Below, piece after piece: positions 45,136 through 56,341 of a stretch of DNA of 64,000 nt. This stretch comes from Pomphorhynchus laevis (taxonomy: Eukaryota > Acanthocephala > Palaeacanthocephala > Echinorhynchida > Pomphorhynchidae). The first letter of the stretch is position 1, and each line of letters starts with the position of its first letter. The position numbers and the translations under genes were made by a program. The notes beneath the pieces were generated by a model. The model was not told the DNA's origin, did not search any database, and was given only the letters and a program-made list of their open reading frames with translations. The stretch is taken from positions 124,001-188,000 of the forward strand of contig WNNJ02001593.1 in NCBI GenBank assembly GCA_012934845.2, given 5' to 3'.

Positions 45136-45205
45136 TTTACATTATTATATTAGAGTTAAAAAATTCTTTACTAATAACTACATACAATGAGTCACTGAAG
45201 AAGCC

Positions 45206-45382
45206 GTAACGCGGCGATAGCCCTGGATGCTGTTTCTCTACGATACAATTGGGATCCACCAGATGTACGAAATGGCAAATGCTTTTGCGGACAAGGTGGA
45301 ACTTTATCACACATGCTATCCTGTAAGATTGGTGCTTCAACAATCATCAGGCATAATGCAATCAGAGACATTATCTCATATA
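45206..45382 (+). mobile_element. CXC-REL LINE fragment (knuckle) at 45.2 kb
   Basis: + strand text DAVSLRYNWDPPDVRNGKCF, CGQGGTLSHMLSC and IIRHNAIRDI: the knuckle C-x-C-x7-H-x3-C with RHN. It is about 175 bp long and closed by a short inverted repeat (cattatct at 45369-45376, agataatg at 45383-45390). The spacer 45136-45205 shows nothing. Confidence 0.75.
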
Positions 45383-45385
45383 AGA

Positions 45386-45502
45386 TAATGCGGGCAGATG
45401 AGAGTTAAGGGATTTGTGAGGGGATGCGATCGGGAAAAATGCGAGTGACTGAAGAGGAGATGAGTTTGAATCGTTGGGAGAGGACAGAAGACGCGTGAGA
45501 TC
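45386..45502 (-). mobile_element. CR1-Q4 fragment (ORF1)
   Basis: Near-copy of Q2 44594-44702 (cagatgagagttaagggatt and onward), about 110 bp, with no tail. It sits between the CXC-REL fragment and the start of CR1-R copy S1. Confidence 0.65.
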
Positions 45503-45510
45503 ACTGTGAT

Positions 45511-45534
45511 CACTGTGATCATTAGATCACAGTG
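45511..45534. repeat. Fold-back at 5' end of CR1-R copy S1
   Basis: cactgtgatc (45511-45520), loop atta, gatcacagtg (45525-45534). tcactgtgatcactgtgatc just before is also a tandem 10-mer. Confidence 0.8.
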
Positions 45535-48500
45535 TCTAATCATAGCTAATATAAGGGAATCATCTGCTACTAACAACCATTTACGTGTACAGCATGACGT
45601 CAAAGCTGTACAATCCTTCTTCTCTGAGCTATTACACACCTGTTCCCCTACTGAGCTGCAGCAATTCAGAGTTCTCCACCTTTATAGACTGGGGAAAATA
45701 ATATCAGATAACAGTCCACGCCTTCTAAAGGTCATATTAGCAACGCCCGATATGTGTACATTAGCTTTAAAATACGGTTATCATCTTGCAGGTACTGGAT
45801 TGATCCTTCGCAGAGATCTTTCGATCGAGGACAGAACTCGACTGAAACAAGCAAAGAGCGAACTTAGTAACAGAGTAGCTAACGGTAAAAGTAACCTCAC
45901 CGTCATAAATTTTCGTGTAGTGCGACGCAGGACTTCAACTCATTTCTGGATTCGTTCCATTGGCAACGGTGGAAACATCGGGGAGCTGCGAAGTCTTTGT
46001 GTCGCAACGAAACTACCCAAGAAGTGACAGTAAATGTCGAAAAGAGATACGAGTATTCCGACCCAGTACACTCCACACATGCCTTCCGGGTCTTATATTC
46101 GAATGTCTTAAGTCTCATTAATAAAATGGACGAAGTTCTCACTCTGGTTAACAGCACCTCATTTGAAATACTTGTTTTTTACAGAGTCGTGGTTAAAACC
46201 ACACATCATAGATTCAGAAATTTCCATCAATGGGTACGCCATAATCCGAGCAGATCGGCAAATTTGCCGTGGTGGCGGAGTGATCATATATGCTAGAGAA
46301 GTTCTTACAACTCGTGTTATGTCAATTGAGTGCGATGAATCAAGTCTTTGTGAATACGCTTGGGTTTCTGTAACAGACCATAAAAACATATTTTTCTCTC
46401 TAGGTGTCTTCTATCGCCCCCCCATTCGCTCCAACCGGGTCGATTATATCCTCAATAACTGAAAATACATTCAAGTGTCAAAAAGTTATTTTATTAGGAG
46501 ACTTTAACATGCCGCGAATTGATTGGATAGATTACGTTCCTCTTCCTGGATGTGATCCCGAATCATTACTGCTTTTAAACACGATAAATGATCTACATTT
46601 AGTCCAACATGTTCACATGGATACTCGTCACAGGGGTAATAACTCCTCAATTCTTGACCTCTGCTTTTCGAGTGAAACGTATCTGATAAAAAACGTCAAA
46701 TACGGACCTCCGCTAGGATCAAGCGATCACTCTACTATCTTAATAGAATTTAACGCACTCAGACCATATGTCGAAACGGTTAAAACGTCGAATCCTTTTA
46801 AGATCGACTATGATGTCGTGCGCAGTATAATTTCCTGTATGTATTGGCCCGACCCATCGAAAGCAGGCATTCAAGAAGCTTGGGATAACTTTAAGAACAC
46901 ATTACATTGTGTTCTCGACTATTTTGCTCCGATACGTTAGAATCGTACACGAAAACTACATCCGAAATGGTTAGATGCGGAATTGCTTGCTCTAATCAAA
47001 CACCGTGATAGATGTTTCCATGCGTACAAAAAAGGGGAACTTTCTTTTGAACACTACCGTCATTGCAGGAATACGGTTTCTATTCTGAAAAAAAAAACAG
47101 AAAGAACGCAGTTTCATCTCAAATATACGCCGCTCCACTCATAACAATCCTTGGGTAGCTTTCAAAAGCATACTTCCACGTCCTATACACTCGACAGATT
47201 GTTCATACCTATTGGCCGACAATGGGTCAACCTTGACCTCCCCAACTGATGTAGCTGCCCATTTTATGGACTATTTCGCTATCAAAGAAGATAGAGTGTC
47301 GATCCCCGATGGTATAATCCAAACTAAACACAATGTACTTCTACCTAGAGTAGTCATTTCTAACATTGAATTTAGCGCTGAAGAGGTACTGCACGAGCTA
47401 CTTAAATTACCCCGCAACGCCGTGTCAGGTCCTGACCATATACCTCCAATACTCTTAAAGGAATTGGCCCATGCAATATACGTTCCCTTAGCTTCTATTT
47501 TTAGAAGTTCACTAAACATAGGTTATCTACCATCTGATTGGACTAAGGCTATTGTACGTCCAATTTTCAAGAAAGGGGATAAATTCCAGGTTTCCAACTA
47601 CCGTCCCATCAGTCTCACATCTGTAGCTTGTAAGGTATTAGAAAAATTGATTCTTTGTCACCTTAGCGCTTTCGTTGAAGCTAACAATCGCCTCAGCCCC
47701 AGTCAGCATGGATTTAGGCCAAATCGCTCAACGGTAACGAACCTTGTAAAAGCGAGAGCAAGCTGGGTGGATTCGATGAGGAGTGGTTCCAAAGTAGATG
47801 TGATATTTATAGACTTATCGAAAGCATTCGATAGAGTTATTCCCAATTTGCTAGTAAACAAATTATCTAACATTGGTGTACGGGGCTCTTTGTTACGCTG
47901 GATTCAATCATTCGTAAGCAACCGCTCGTTTGCAGTACGCATAAGCCATTATCTTTCTAGTTACTTAATGATGACGACAGGCGTCCCGCAGGGATCGGTC
48001 ATTAGTCCGACTCTCTTTAATATATTTGTAAATGATATTACAAACAACGTGATGATTCCGATGTTAGCGCTCTTCAAAAAGACTTGGATTCCATAAATAA
48101 ATGGTGTATATCTAATGGACTGATGATAAATGCGACTAAATGTAGACATATGCGGATCGGCTCCCCAGACATTCGTTGCTCTTATAAAATTGGAAACATG
48201 TCGATTGATTCTACAGATAAAATCGATGATTTAGGGGTATCTACGCTTAATACGCTCGATATGAGCGCTCACGTAAATAAAGTTTCGGCCAATTGCCGTC
48301 GTACTATTGACATCATTAGACGATCTTTTGGGTCACTAGAGGCATGTAGCTTCAGAATAATATACAAGGCCCTCATCGAATCTCGAATGCTATACGCATC
48401 TCCCGCAGCGTATCCACATCTGTGCAAGAACATTGTTACTTACGAATCAATTCTCCGGTCGGCTACCCGTCTTGTTCCCACGGTCAAAGACCTGCCGTTT

Positions 48501-48905
48501 GACCAGAAGTTAGAAATCCTAGGTGTTTCAACGGTTTGTGAAAGTTTGGTAAAAGCTGATCTTATGCTGGTATGTAGGGCAATTTTATCGCCCACTCATC
48601 CCCTCAACTTCATGTTTTGCCTACGCAACTCCGAGAAATTACGTGGACATCGACTAACGCTCAAACATCGTAGAAAAGTCCATCGACACTATCAGGATAT
48701 CAGAGATCGAGTAATGAACAGTTAGAACAGACTCCCGTCATCTGCAATTGAATGCCGGAACATCCGAGAATTTCGGCGTGCGCTGAACAGTGTATCGCTC
48801 TCATAGGAAGTCGAACCTGATTTGGATTTTTTTGTTTTACTGACATTGTACTTTTTTTACATTGAGATCCAGCCAAACGAGCCACCGCTCATCGGCTGTT
48901 GTATA
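45535..48905 (+). mobile_element. CR1-R LINE copy S1, 5'-truncated, damaged
   Basis: ORF1 C-terminal half 45535-46027 (CLIIANIRESSATNNHLRVQ, FRVLHLYRLGKIISDNSPRL, RTRLKQAKSELSNRVANGKS). Endonuclease in shifting frames: FRVLYSNVLSLINKMDEVLT, ESWLKPHIIDSEISINGYAI, ILLGDFNMPRIDWIDY, LGSSDHSTILIEF. A stop at about 46938 precedes the linker. RT 47212-48096: RPIFKKGDKFQVSNYRPISL, SQHGFRPNRSTVTNLVKARA, FIDLSKAFDRVIPNLLVNKL, TGVPQGSVISPTLFNIF. At about 48050 a deletion removes the YADD box (NDITNNV is followed by codons for SDVSALQKDLDSINKW). The C-terminus continues to about 48808. The tail ends gttgtatactaataat. Without YADD it cannot encode an active polymerase. Confidence 0.85.
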
Positions 48906-48934
48906 CTAATAATTTTTTTAACGAAATTTTTTTT

Positions 48935-49003
48935 AATAATGAACAATTTATTAAAAATAATCATATTAACTTAGGTTCCCGCAAATGGGCCTCAAATTGA
49001 AAT
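48935..49003 (-). mobile_element. Isolated CXC-REL 3' tail with stem-loop
   Basis: aggttcccgcaaatgggcct (48973-48992) is the reverse complement of the 3' stem-loop of copies A, D and G, with A/T-rich flanks. No coding part of the element is attached, so this is either an extreme 5' truncation or a remnant cut by CR1-R copy S2. Confidence 0.6.
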
Positions 49004-49091
49004 TTATTATTATTAATGTTTCAACAGCACATAAAAGCATGGCTTAATTGGCTGGTTCACTGCAGAAAAAAAAGAAAATATAATAAAAGTA

Positions 49092-50807
49092 TCACAAATA
49101 CGGAAAAGCAGCTTTCCCCATGGCATCCTCCATCCGTAATTTCTTTTTGAATTCGTTGATATTGCTACTGCACACTGTTGACTCTCCAAGCCTATTCCAC
49201 AGAGATACAACTCGCCGATCAAATTGGACAGCTCGTGATTTTCTTATCCTTTCACGTCGCAGGGTTAAACCATGGCCTCGGAGGATATTGGATGAGCGCA
49301 AATGAAGACAATCTCGAAGTGGATGATCCAAATCATTAAGAATTTGCCAGACCATACTCATATCGATGTACCGGCGGGTCCACGTGACAGTCTCAAGTCT
49401 AAGTGCTTTTAATCGATCAGGGTACGACAAAAATTTCAGTTGCGGTGCTAGCTTGGTAGCTCTATGAAGTACCCTCTCTGAACTAATATGTTCTTTTGAA
49501 TTTTGGGGATACACACACGGCGCAGCATATAGAAGACGGCTCAACACATGAGCAAAGATTAGCGGACGTAGGGCAAATTGATTGAGTGCAATGAAAGTGC
49601 GTCGAAGTTGACCGATTATCCCCAACGCATTTGAACAAGCATGTTCAGTATGTGTGACGGTACTCAAATCACTGTTTATCCACACTCCCAAGTCCTTATA
49701 TTTGTTCACTCGTTCTATATCACTGCTTTGAAAGCTATAATTAACTAAAGATTGAGCATTTCCGCCACGAACACGTAAATGTTTGCATTTTGATATATTT
49801 ACAATCAACCTATTGAGCAGAGCCCAATTTTCGACTTCATCGATATCCCGTTGCAGTTTGACTATATCATTGGGTGAACGAATTGCCCGCCAGATTTTCA
49901 AATCGTCTGCATATAAAAGCATCCGAGAATCAATAAATTCCGGGATATCGTTGATGTAGACACTAAATAACAATGGACCCAATACTGAACCTTGATGCAC
50001 CCCTATATTACATGGCCGCGAAGAAGAGTAAAAATTATCTACATGCACACAATAACTACGATTGCTTAAAAACGATTCAATCTATCTAACAAGCAAAAAT
50101 GGAATGCCACTTTTCTCTAGTTTATTTAGGAGTCTATGGTCTACTCTGTCAAATGCCTTAGAGAAATCGAAGAATATAATGTCAGTAGCAATTGATACGG
50201 CTTTATTGGCTGACCAATCAAGATGGGCAGCGAGTAGATTAGTAACTGTCGAATAACCCTTACGGAAACCATGTTGCTCAGAAGCTATTACATTATTCTC
50301 ACTATAAAACTTGACCATATAACCATGTATAATTCGCTCTAACATTCTACAACATAAGCAAGTAATACTTACTGGTCTATAATTGTCTACTGAAGATCTA
50401 TCACCCTTTTTGAAGATGGGGTGAATGATCGATTGTTTCCACTCTTTTGGCAGATTCGTATCAATAATATATTGTCGAAATATGTTACAAAGTGGTGTAT
50501 ATATTGAGTCTGCTATTCGACGAAGATATATCGAAGGTAACAAATCAGCACCTTTGGAGTTTGTCTCTTTAAGAAGATGCAGTTCAGCTAAAACTTTCTC
50601 AGGAGTTATCAAATTAGCTATGTCTAAACTAGGATATGAAACACTAGCACCTCTTATCGTCTTACTGTTCTGGATAGGTTCAGAATACTCGTTTGTAGTC
50701 TCTTTGTACAAGTAAAAATGCCTTGAGAACATCTCAGCAAGGTCGTCTTCAATAACGCTATCAAAATATTGGCCAATTGTTTTATTAGCGTTCCTACTAC
50801 TATTCAC
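49092..50807 (-). pseudogene. CR1-R S2 reverse transcriptase
   Basis: 50807-50082 reads LITPEKVLAELHLLKETNSK, PIFKKGDRSSVDNYRPVSIT, EQHGFRKGYSTVTNLLAAHL and FFDFSKAFDRVDHRLLNKLE. A TAG stop interrupts at about 50082 (VR*IESFLSNRSYC). 50048-49092 reads IGVHQGSVLGPLLFSVYIND (H replaces the usual P of VPQGS), LYADDLKIWRAI, NRLIVNISKCKHLRV, YKDLGVWINSDLS, then LWNRLGESTVCSSNINEFKK. The catalytic YADD is intact. The segment 50808-50992 joining it to the endonuclease contains further stops. Confidence 0.85.
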
Positions 50808-50992
50808 ATATAGAAAGAGAGCTTTGGGATCATGTCTACAACTATGAGCTAGAATAAATAGCGCTTATGTCGCTTTAAAGAATTGAAGAAATTTCTCGCC
50901 TGCTTATAAACACCATATTCACAAAACCCACCCTTAAAGCATTTAAAACTGAAGTCACGAGCTTTCATCGCAGTAGCCAGCTCAGTATCGAA

Positions 50993-52075
50993 TCAACGAG
51001 CGCTTTTCCGACTAGTCTTAGACTTCAAAGGTGAGAATTTTACCATTAGAGAATAAAGCGTCACGCGAAAATGATCCCAGGCCTCGTCAACTCCGACAAC
51101 AGCCGGATCAGGCCAACTTACTCTATGCAGCTTTGATGTAATAACATCATAGTTCGCCCGAAAAACATTAATCTGACCTTTGTACCGAGCATGATGAAAC
51201 ACCCTCATTTGTATATTTAGCAAAACTTTAACTACACAGTGATCAGACAAACCAACAGAAGAATCATATTGGATACTACTGATTAATTGACTGTTTGTCG
51301 ATAGGCAAAGATCAAGAAGGGAAGAACTACAACTTGAAAAGCGAGTATGTACATCAACAAATTGAGCAAGACCACAATAAGCAAAACACTCCATAAGGTC
51401 ACAAGATTCACTATCACAAGTTGGAAGAACCGTATTCGAAGTCCATTCAACATATGGCATATTCAGATCCCCAATTATCACAGTATCACAATCTCCTCGC
51501 GTATACAACTCTATCTCTTCAATGAGTTTCTTAGATATTGCCTTAGGAGCACAATACACAATACCCAGTATGATGGGTAAGCTGTTATCAAACTTCACCT
51601 GACACCACAAACTCTCAACTCTATCAATAGACGACTTACTCAAAACGCGCACCTTAACTTCGTCTCTAATAAAGAGAGCTACGCCACCACCCCTACCCCC
51701 TGTCCGATCACTACGGAACAAAGAATAGCCTGGGATGGATACCTCAGCATCGGATACATCACAATTAAGCCAAGATTCTGTAATACCAACTATAATTGGA
51801 TTAACAGACTCGATCCTAAACTTTAGCTCATCGACTTTCTGTAACAAGCTCCGAACATTACAATAAAATATACTATGACTTTTATTCACACCAGTGCGAG
51901 TAATAATGTCATCTCTAGCAATCTGACACACTTCAGATCCCAAATCAGCTAGGCACTTATATGCTCTAATCGAATAGCCTGGGATAAACCCTCCACATTC
52001 ATGAGAGGCGATACATCTAGTGGGGACCAACTGATTCGAATGCGTCGCCTCACTACTTGAAAATTTTGCACACAT
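50993..52075 (-). CDS. CR1-R S2 APE-type endonuclease (intact domain)
   Basis: Frame of 360 residues carrying the apurinic-type LINE endonuclease: SIFYCNVRSLLQKVDELKFR (Asn for metal), GITESWLNCDVSD (catalytic Glu), PGYSLFRSDRTGGRGGGVAL, IIGDLNMPYVEW (catalytic Asp and Asn), SSSLLDLCLST and VGLSDHCVVKVL (SDH box). All catalytic motifs seen in CR1/Jockey endonucleases are present. The frame begins inside or just after ORF1, so the true start of ORF2 is unclear. It nicks target DNA to prime reverse transcription. Confidence 0.82.
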   Translation of the reverse strand: MCAKFSSSEATHSNQLVPTRCIASHECGGFIPGYSIRAYKCLADLGSEVCQIARDDIITRTGVNKSHSIFYCNVRSLLQKVDELKFRIESVNPIIVGITESWLNCDVSDAEVSIPGYSLFRSDRTGGRGGGVALFIRDEVKVRVLSKSSIDRVESLWCQVKFDNSLPIILGIVYCAPKAISKKLIEEIELYTRGDCDTVIIGDLNMPYVEWTSNTVLPTCDSESCDLMECFAYCGLAQFVDVHTRFSSCSSSLLDLCLSTNSQLISSIQYDSSVGLSDHCVVKVLLNIQMRVFHHARYKGQINVFRANYDVITSKLHRVSWPDPAVVGVDEAWDHFRVTLYSLMVKFSPLKSKTSRKSAR

Positions 52076-53113
52076 AGATTGCTCTCACCAATTGCAACAC
52101 GAGATGCAAGTTCTTTCTTAGCTTGAGACAATTTCTCCCTTTGAAGAGCGTCAAGATCTTTTAAGAGACTAACATGGGATCCTTTTAAACGATATGAATT
52201 CCGAAGAATTAACTCAGCATGCGACTGCTCTCTAAATACGGCCTTGAGTAAACGCGGCCTATTACTAAGTGTATCACGCTTACCCAGTCGAAATAATGCA
52301 ACGAGTTTAACACGTTTGACAATATCCACATTGCAAGAACCAAGTACCTGCGTCAATATAAATCTCACACTCTGGACGTCCTCGTTAAGACGTACTTGTG
52401 CGTTCTCAAATAAAGATTCTCTTACATTGGCCAGAATAACAGATCTACATCGATCAGCAATGTGTTTCCTATTATTACCAATTTGCAATTCGAGACTGTC
52501 ACGTGAAACTGCGGATAGTGTATGTTGACTTATCGTTGACGCTTGTTCCTTCTTTTTGAGTCCCATTATCAGACATATGACCATGATTCAAAACCTTACA
52601 ATATGTATTTTCATCATTAGTAACATCAGGTAAATGCACTGGAACATCCACGGCTACAGTCTCACCCTCTACAGTTAAATCTATATTCATTGGATTATTT
52701 GCAAGACTTGAGGAGGGATATATAGAGTTAAGACTTGAGGAGGGATATATAGAGTTAGAATAGCTTCCATCACTATGACTAGAATTTTCAACATTCTTAG
52801 TAGATTTGGAAATAAGAACTTCCTTACTTTGACCGGCACTTATGCTTTTTGGAATAGGTGGAGCTGATATGGGTCCAAGAGAATTACAACTCGACAGACC
52901 GACAACCAAGGGGGTAGATTCCGTCTTCAAATCATTTATCAAAGATGCGCAGCAGTACCCGCAGTAGAAAGATGCATTAGACAGAGCTGTTTTCTTTTCC
53001 CCGGGAACTGAAACACTTGTCCACACATGACAATCTTCACTTGAACACTGAACCTGATAATCCACGAACTTGGCAACATCACCTCGCTTTGTAGTCTTCC
53101 TCTGTTTGACCAT
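51949..53113 (-). CDS. CR1-R S2 ORF1 protein: PHD-like finger plus conserved C-terminal domain
   Basis: 53113-52499 starts MVKQRKTTKRGDVAKFVDYQ, then VQCSSEDCHVWTSVSV and SFYCGYCCASLI (PHD-like finger, C..C..W..CxxC). Low-complexity text follows with a 27-bp tandem duplication (NSIYPSSSL twice, about 52705-52760). A frame change near 52550 leads to 52584-51949: RCRSVILANVRESLFENAQV, EDVQSVRFILTQVLGSCNVD, VKLVALFRLGKRDTLSNRPR, LLKAVFREQSHAELILRNSY, LQREKLSQAKKELASRVAIG and ESNLCVQNFQVVRRR. The last part parallels the P-family ORF1 domain. Likely RNA-binding chaperone. No enzymatic motif seen. Confidence 0.7.
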
Positions 53114-53140
53114 TATATGTATGTATATTCAGACTTTATC

Positions 53141-53526
53141 AGAGTAAAGTCTCTTGTGTAGATTTCAATAAAGATTGTGTAGGTTTATCTGGTATGGGTA
53201 AACAAGATATCTTTTAAACAAGATAGTTTAAACTCCAATTAATACAGATTTTTCCGCGAGCGTAGCGATTGTAAGTAACTTTAATCAACAACTTTTATCA
53301 AGTGAAAATATTCAAGTCCATTATTTTAGATGAATATACAAGTTCATTATTTTAGATAAAATATACTATGACTTTTATTCACACCAGTGCGAGTAATAAT
53401 ATCATCTCTAGCAATCTGACACACTTCAGATTCCAAATCAGCTAGGCACTTATATGCTGTAATATCCCAGACTGGGCAATATAATACAAAAAAGTTTCTC
53501 AATGTGAAACAGTAGTTAACTCTGCC
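53141..53526. other. CR1-R 5' flank with a duplicated element piece
   Basis: 53141-53350 is non-coding and could be the 5' UTR of S2. 53355-53465 repeats S2 51865-51970 (aaaatatactatgactttta and onward), an endonuclease/ORF1 boundary piece, in the same orientation. Confidence 0.55.
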
Positions 53527-54192
53527 ATCCGAATAGTCGCAGAGATCGTTCTTTGTGTGCTAAAGCATAATCGCCTTCGTATGTCAGAAATGCAGTTTGC
53601 GTTTGATTGTTTGCTTTTGATGGCAATATATCGTGCAGCTTTTCTTAATAAGAGATCCAATTATCTCCCAATTCCAGCAGCAGTCGAAACAATGGCTGGT
53701 ATTAAAATCCCATCCTCCACCAATGAAACACGCTCGCCATATTTAGCCATCTTACGATTTCAATGATAGTCGAATGTGGAACTGACAGTTTGGTGAGCAT
53801 AGGATGGAGCTAAATGGTTGAAAACGCAAATGTCGACATAAGACCGCTTTATCCTACCCTCTGAAAATTTCATACACACAATGTCCATTCTCGCAGATCT
53901 ATCCCTCGTTGTGGTGCTAGATGCAAACACTATACCCTCATCTACTGGTCGTAATTCAACTTCCCGATCCATGCGATCATGCGCCTCACTTAGTATCGAG
54001 CCGATCGTGTCGCGTATGGCGTTGTGTCTGATAATTGTTCCGCCGCCGACTCTACAAGAGAGTACATGTCTTAAGTTAAACACTTCTGAACATCGACAAA
54101 TTCCCTTACTTTTAATTGGTATATTGTATCTTATCGCAAGTGCATCCAAAAACTGTTGCTTTTGTAAATAGAATCCAGACGGTTTCGAAGGA
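53527..54192 (-). mobile_element. CXC-REL LINE fragment H (knuckle and REL)
   Basis: On the - strand: SGFYLQKQQFLDALAIRYNI, CRCSEVFNLRHVLSC, IIRHNAIRDTIGSILSEAHD, VELRPVDEGIVFASSTTTRD, RSARMDIVCMKFSEGR and KRSYVDICVFNHLAPS. It continues past 53760 in another frame with NRKMAKYGERVSLVEDGILI and PAIVSTAAG, then a stop. The nuclease core residues are present. It lies head to head with the next element at 54192. Confidence 0.8.
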
Positions 54193-54840
54193 ATAGATGT
54201 AAACGACCTGCAGACGTTTTGATTCATGGGGACCCTCCTCGTGCAGTTGATTTCGCTGTAACACATCCACAACAATCAGCGTACATAGCAAACGCATCGA
54301 TAACGCCAGGCTATGCAGCGACAATATATGCAGTCAATGTCAAGGAGAGGAAGTATAGAGCACTAATGGAGTCCGCTGGTTATCAATTTATATCGGCAGT
54401 AGTAGAGACGTATGGGGGCTGGAACGACCAAGGCGAACGTCTCATGCGATCGATAGCAAGACAGATATCCGCCACAACTGGGATCGAATATCATAAAACG
54501 GTAGATCACCTATTCCAAAGAGCATCGTTGGCCCTCATGCGCGGAAATGTTCGGGCAATTATAGCGTCGTTGAATGGACGCAACCATTCACTATCTGATG
54601 CCCCACAGACGATAATGGAAACACCGAAGCGTCGTATGTTCAATACTGAACCATACAATGATATCGCTGGTTTATTAACTCGACTATCATCAGTCGAAAG
54701 CGAATCATGTGGGGTTCCGTTGCAAGCATTGGCCGCGCCAACCGAATCAGCTGCAAATACGGCAAAGGAGACAAGCCAGGTAGACGCCGGCGGGGAGGAT
54801 GTGGCGAGCTTGGACACAAGCCGCTCGTGGCGGAACTGAA
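54193..54840 (+). mobile_element. C-terminal REL fragment of a second restriction-endonuclease LINE family (M)
   Basis: Reads KRPADVLIHGDPPRAVDFAV followed by THPQQ: an R-P-A-D...V-D-F-A-V core fitting PD-(D/E)xK, with TITPGYAATIYAVNVKERKY-like text (visible: ASITPGYAATIYAVNVKERK), then SAVVETYGGWNDQGERLMRS and ATTGIEYHKTVDHLFQRASL to a hydrophilic tail ending 54839. The word pattern (H-P, PG.AA..Y...K...Y, ETYG.W) differs from the CXC-REL copies and resembles other R2-superfamily C-termini. Only the nuclease end is present. Confidence 0.6.
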
Positions 54841-54844
54841 GAGT

Positions 54845-54940
54845 TTGTGAAGAGCTCACACTAAATAATTTATATAATATCTTGTTGACCTGAATTAACC
54901 ATCTATATGTTGTATACTAATAATAATACGAGCTCACAAA
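54845..54940 (+). mobile_element. Tiny LINE tail insertion with likely target duplication
   Basis: About 85 bp ending tgttgtatactaataataat, the same end as CR1-R copy S1. It is flanked by gagctcac on both sides (about 54855 and 54932), consistent with an 8-bp target duplication. Confidence 0.6.
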
Positions 54941-55440
54941 GGTTTGTCATGCTGTGGGAACAGAACCACGATTGAAACCATTAAATAATACTGTTGAGTT
55001 TGAGAATGAAAATACTTGCAGAGAGAGAATGATGCGCGTGCCGATGTTGCCTGCAATGGTTTTTTCAATCACGGTTTGAGCCGACGTTTATCGACGTCGT
55101 GGTATTTAATCATCTTGCTCCATCGTGTTCAAAATCTGCCAAAGCAGCATTACAATACCATGAATCCCGAAAGCGCACCAAATACGGAGAAAGAATAACC
55201 GCAGTAGAAAGGGGAATTTTTTTACCCGCAGTATTTTCGGTTTCCGGTAGTATGGGTCTAGAAGTCGATAGAATTTTGAAAAATATTGCTAAAATGCAAA
55301 ATGTCAGAACCGGACGTGAGTACGCTGATGTTATTTGCCAATTGAGAAGAAAGATTGGATTCGACTTGGTACGGGCAGCTTCTCAAGCAATAAGGGGTAG
55401 TCGCTCCACAAGAGGTGATCCATATAATTTGAATGAATAA
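54930..55440 (+). mobile_element. CXC-REL LINE fragment I (REL and C-terminus)
   Basis: ELTKVCHAVGTEPRLKPLNN, then CRENDARADVACNGFFNHG, a frame change at about 55070, and VVFNHLAPSCSKSAKAALQY, HESRKRTKYGERITAVERGI and RLVRAASQAIRGSRSTRGDP-like text (visible: RKIGFDLVRAASQAIRGSRS) to the stop at 55440. It includes both REL core segments and the complete C-terminal tail. Confidence 0.8.
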
Positions 55441-56290
55441 CATATGATAAATGAAGATCGTATGAAGATCAAGTGATTATTTTTAAATGATCTATATGGA
55501 GGCGATCTAATGACCGAGCAAAATATTAACTCTGCTCGCATCCGTTTACTAAAATCTGAAATTCAGAAATCACTAAGTTCGAATGTCCTCTTATAACTTG
55601 ATGACACAACAGCAAGAACGGTTGAACATTCTTCGGTCAAGGGTGTTTCATTGTGGTTATCTATATACCCTACAGATGAACCTCACACTCGTATCGATAA
55701 CGCAGCATTTCGTGATGCGATAGGAGCCAGATATAATAGTATGTCGAGTGATGCGCCCACTCACTGCCCATGCGGGGAACCCACTTCACTTGGTCACTCA
55801 CTCTCATGTGCCAACGGAGGGCACCCTTCAATCAGACATGACACAATACGTGACATTTTGGCAGATGAACTTACAAAAATATGCAATGGTGTACAGATTG
55901 AGCCAATGTTAAAGCATGTTCATGATAGTATTATTTTCGAAAGAGCTACTACCACTACCGATTCTGAGGCTCGTCTGGATATTTCGTGTTGTGGATTTTA
56001 TGGAGGTCGCTCGGAGCGAGCTTTATTCGATACTTGCGTGTTCATCGCTCCGTCCAACCTTTCGAAATCTACTTTAGCCTCTTTCGAGTATCGTGAGCAA
56101 CGAAAAAATTCGAAATACCAGGAGCGAGTGTCGTTGGTTAAATAAGCAAGTTTTACTCCTATTACACTCTCTTGCATTGGTGGGACAGGGAAGTTGGCTA
56201 CTGCGATCATCAAACGAATAGCACACAAACTTTCAACAAATAAAAGGCTGCCATATGCAAATGAAATATTATTATTCACCTTAAGAACAC
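55441..56290 (+). mobile_element. CXC-REL LINE fragment J (knuckle to C-terminus)
   Basis: Starts near 55495 with LYGGDLMTEQNINSARIRLL, has a stop, then 55651-56145 is open: SLWLSIYPTDEPHTRIDNAA, CPCGEPTSLGHSLSC, SIRHDTIRDILADELTKICN, SEARLDISCCGFYGGRSERA, LFDTCVF and APSNLSKSTLASFEYREQRK. After a stop at 56143 the text continues (ASFTPITLSCIGGTGKLATA). It is closest to copy F in wording. Confidence 0.8.
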
Positions 56291-56341
56291 CGATACAGCA
56301 AAGCTATAAGAATCGATTAAGTGATTACAATATATAATACA

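Larger units (their letters stand above)
49004..53140 (-). mobile_element. CR1-R LINE copy S2, near full length
   Basis: Complete layout from tail (ttattattattaatgtttca at about 49007) to ORF1 start at 53113, on the - strand. ORF1, endonuclease and RT are listed separately. Damage is limited to RT/linker stops and shifts. This is the best copy for defining the family in this window. Confidence 0.85.
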
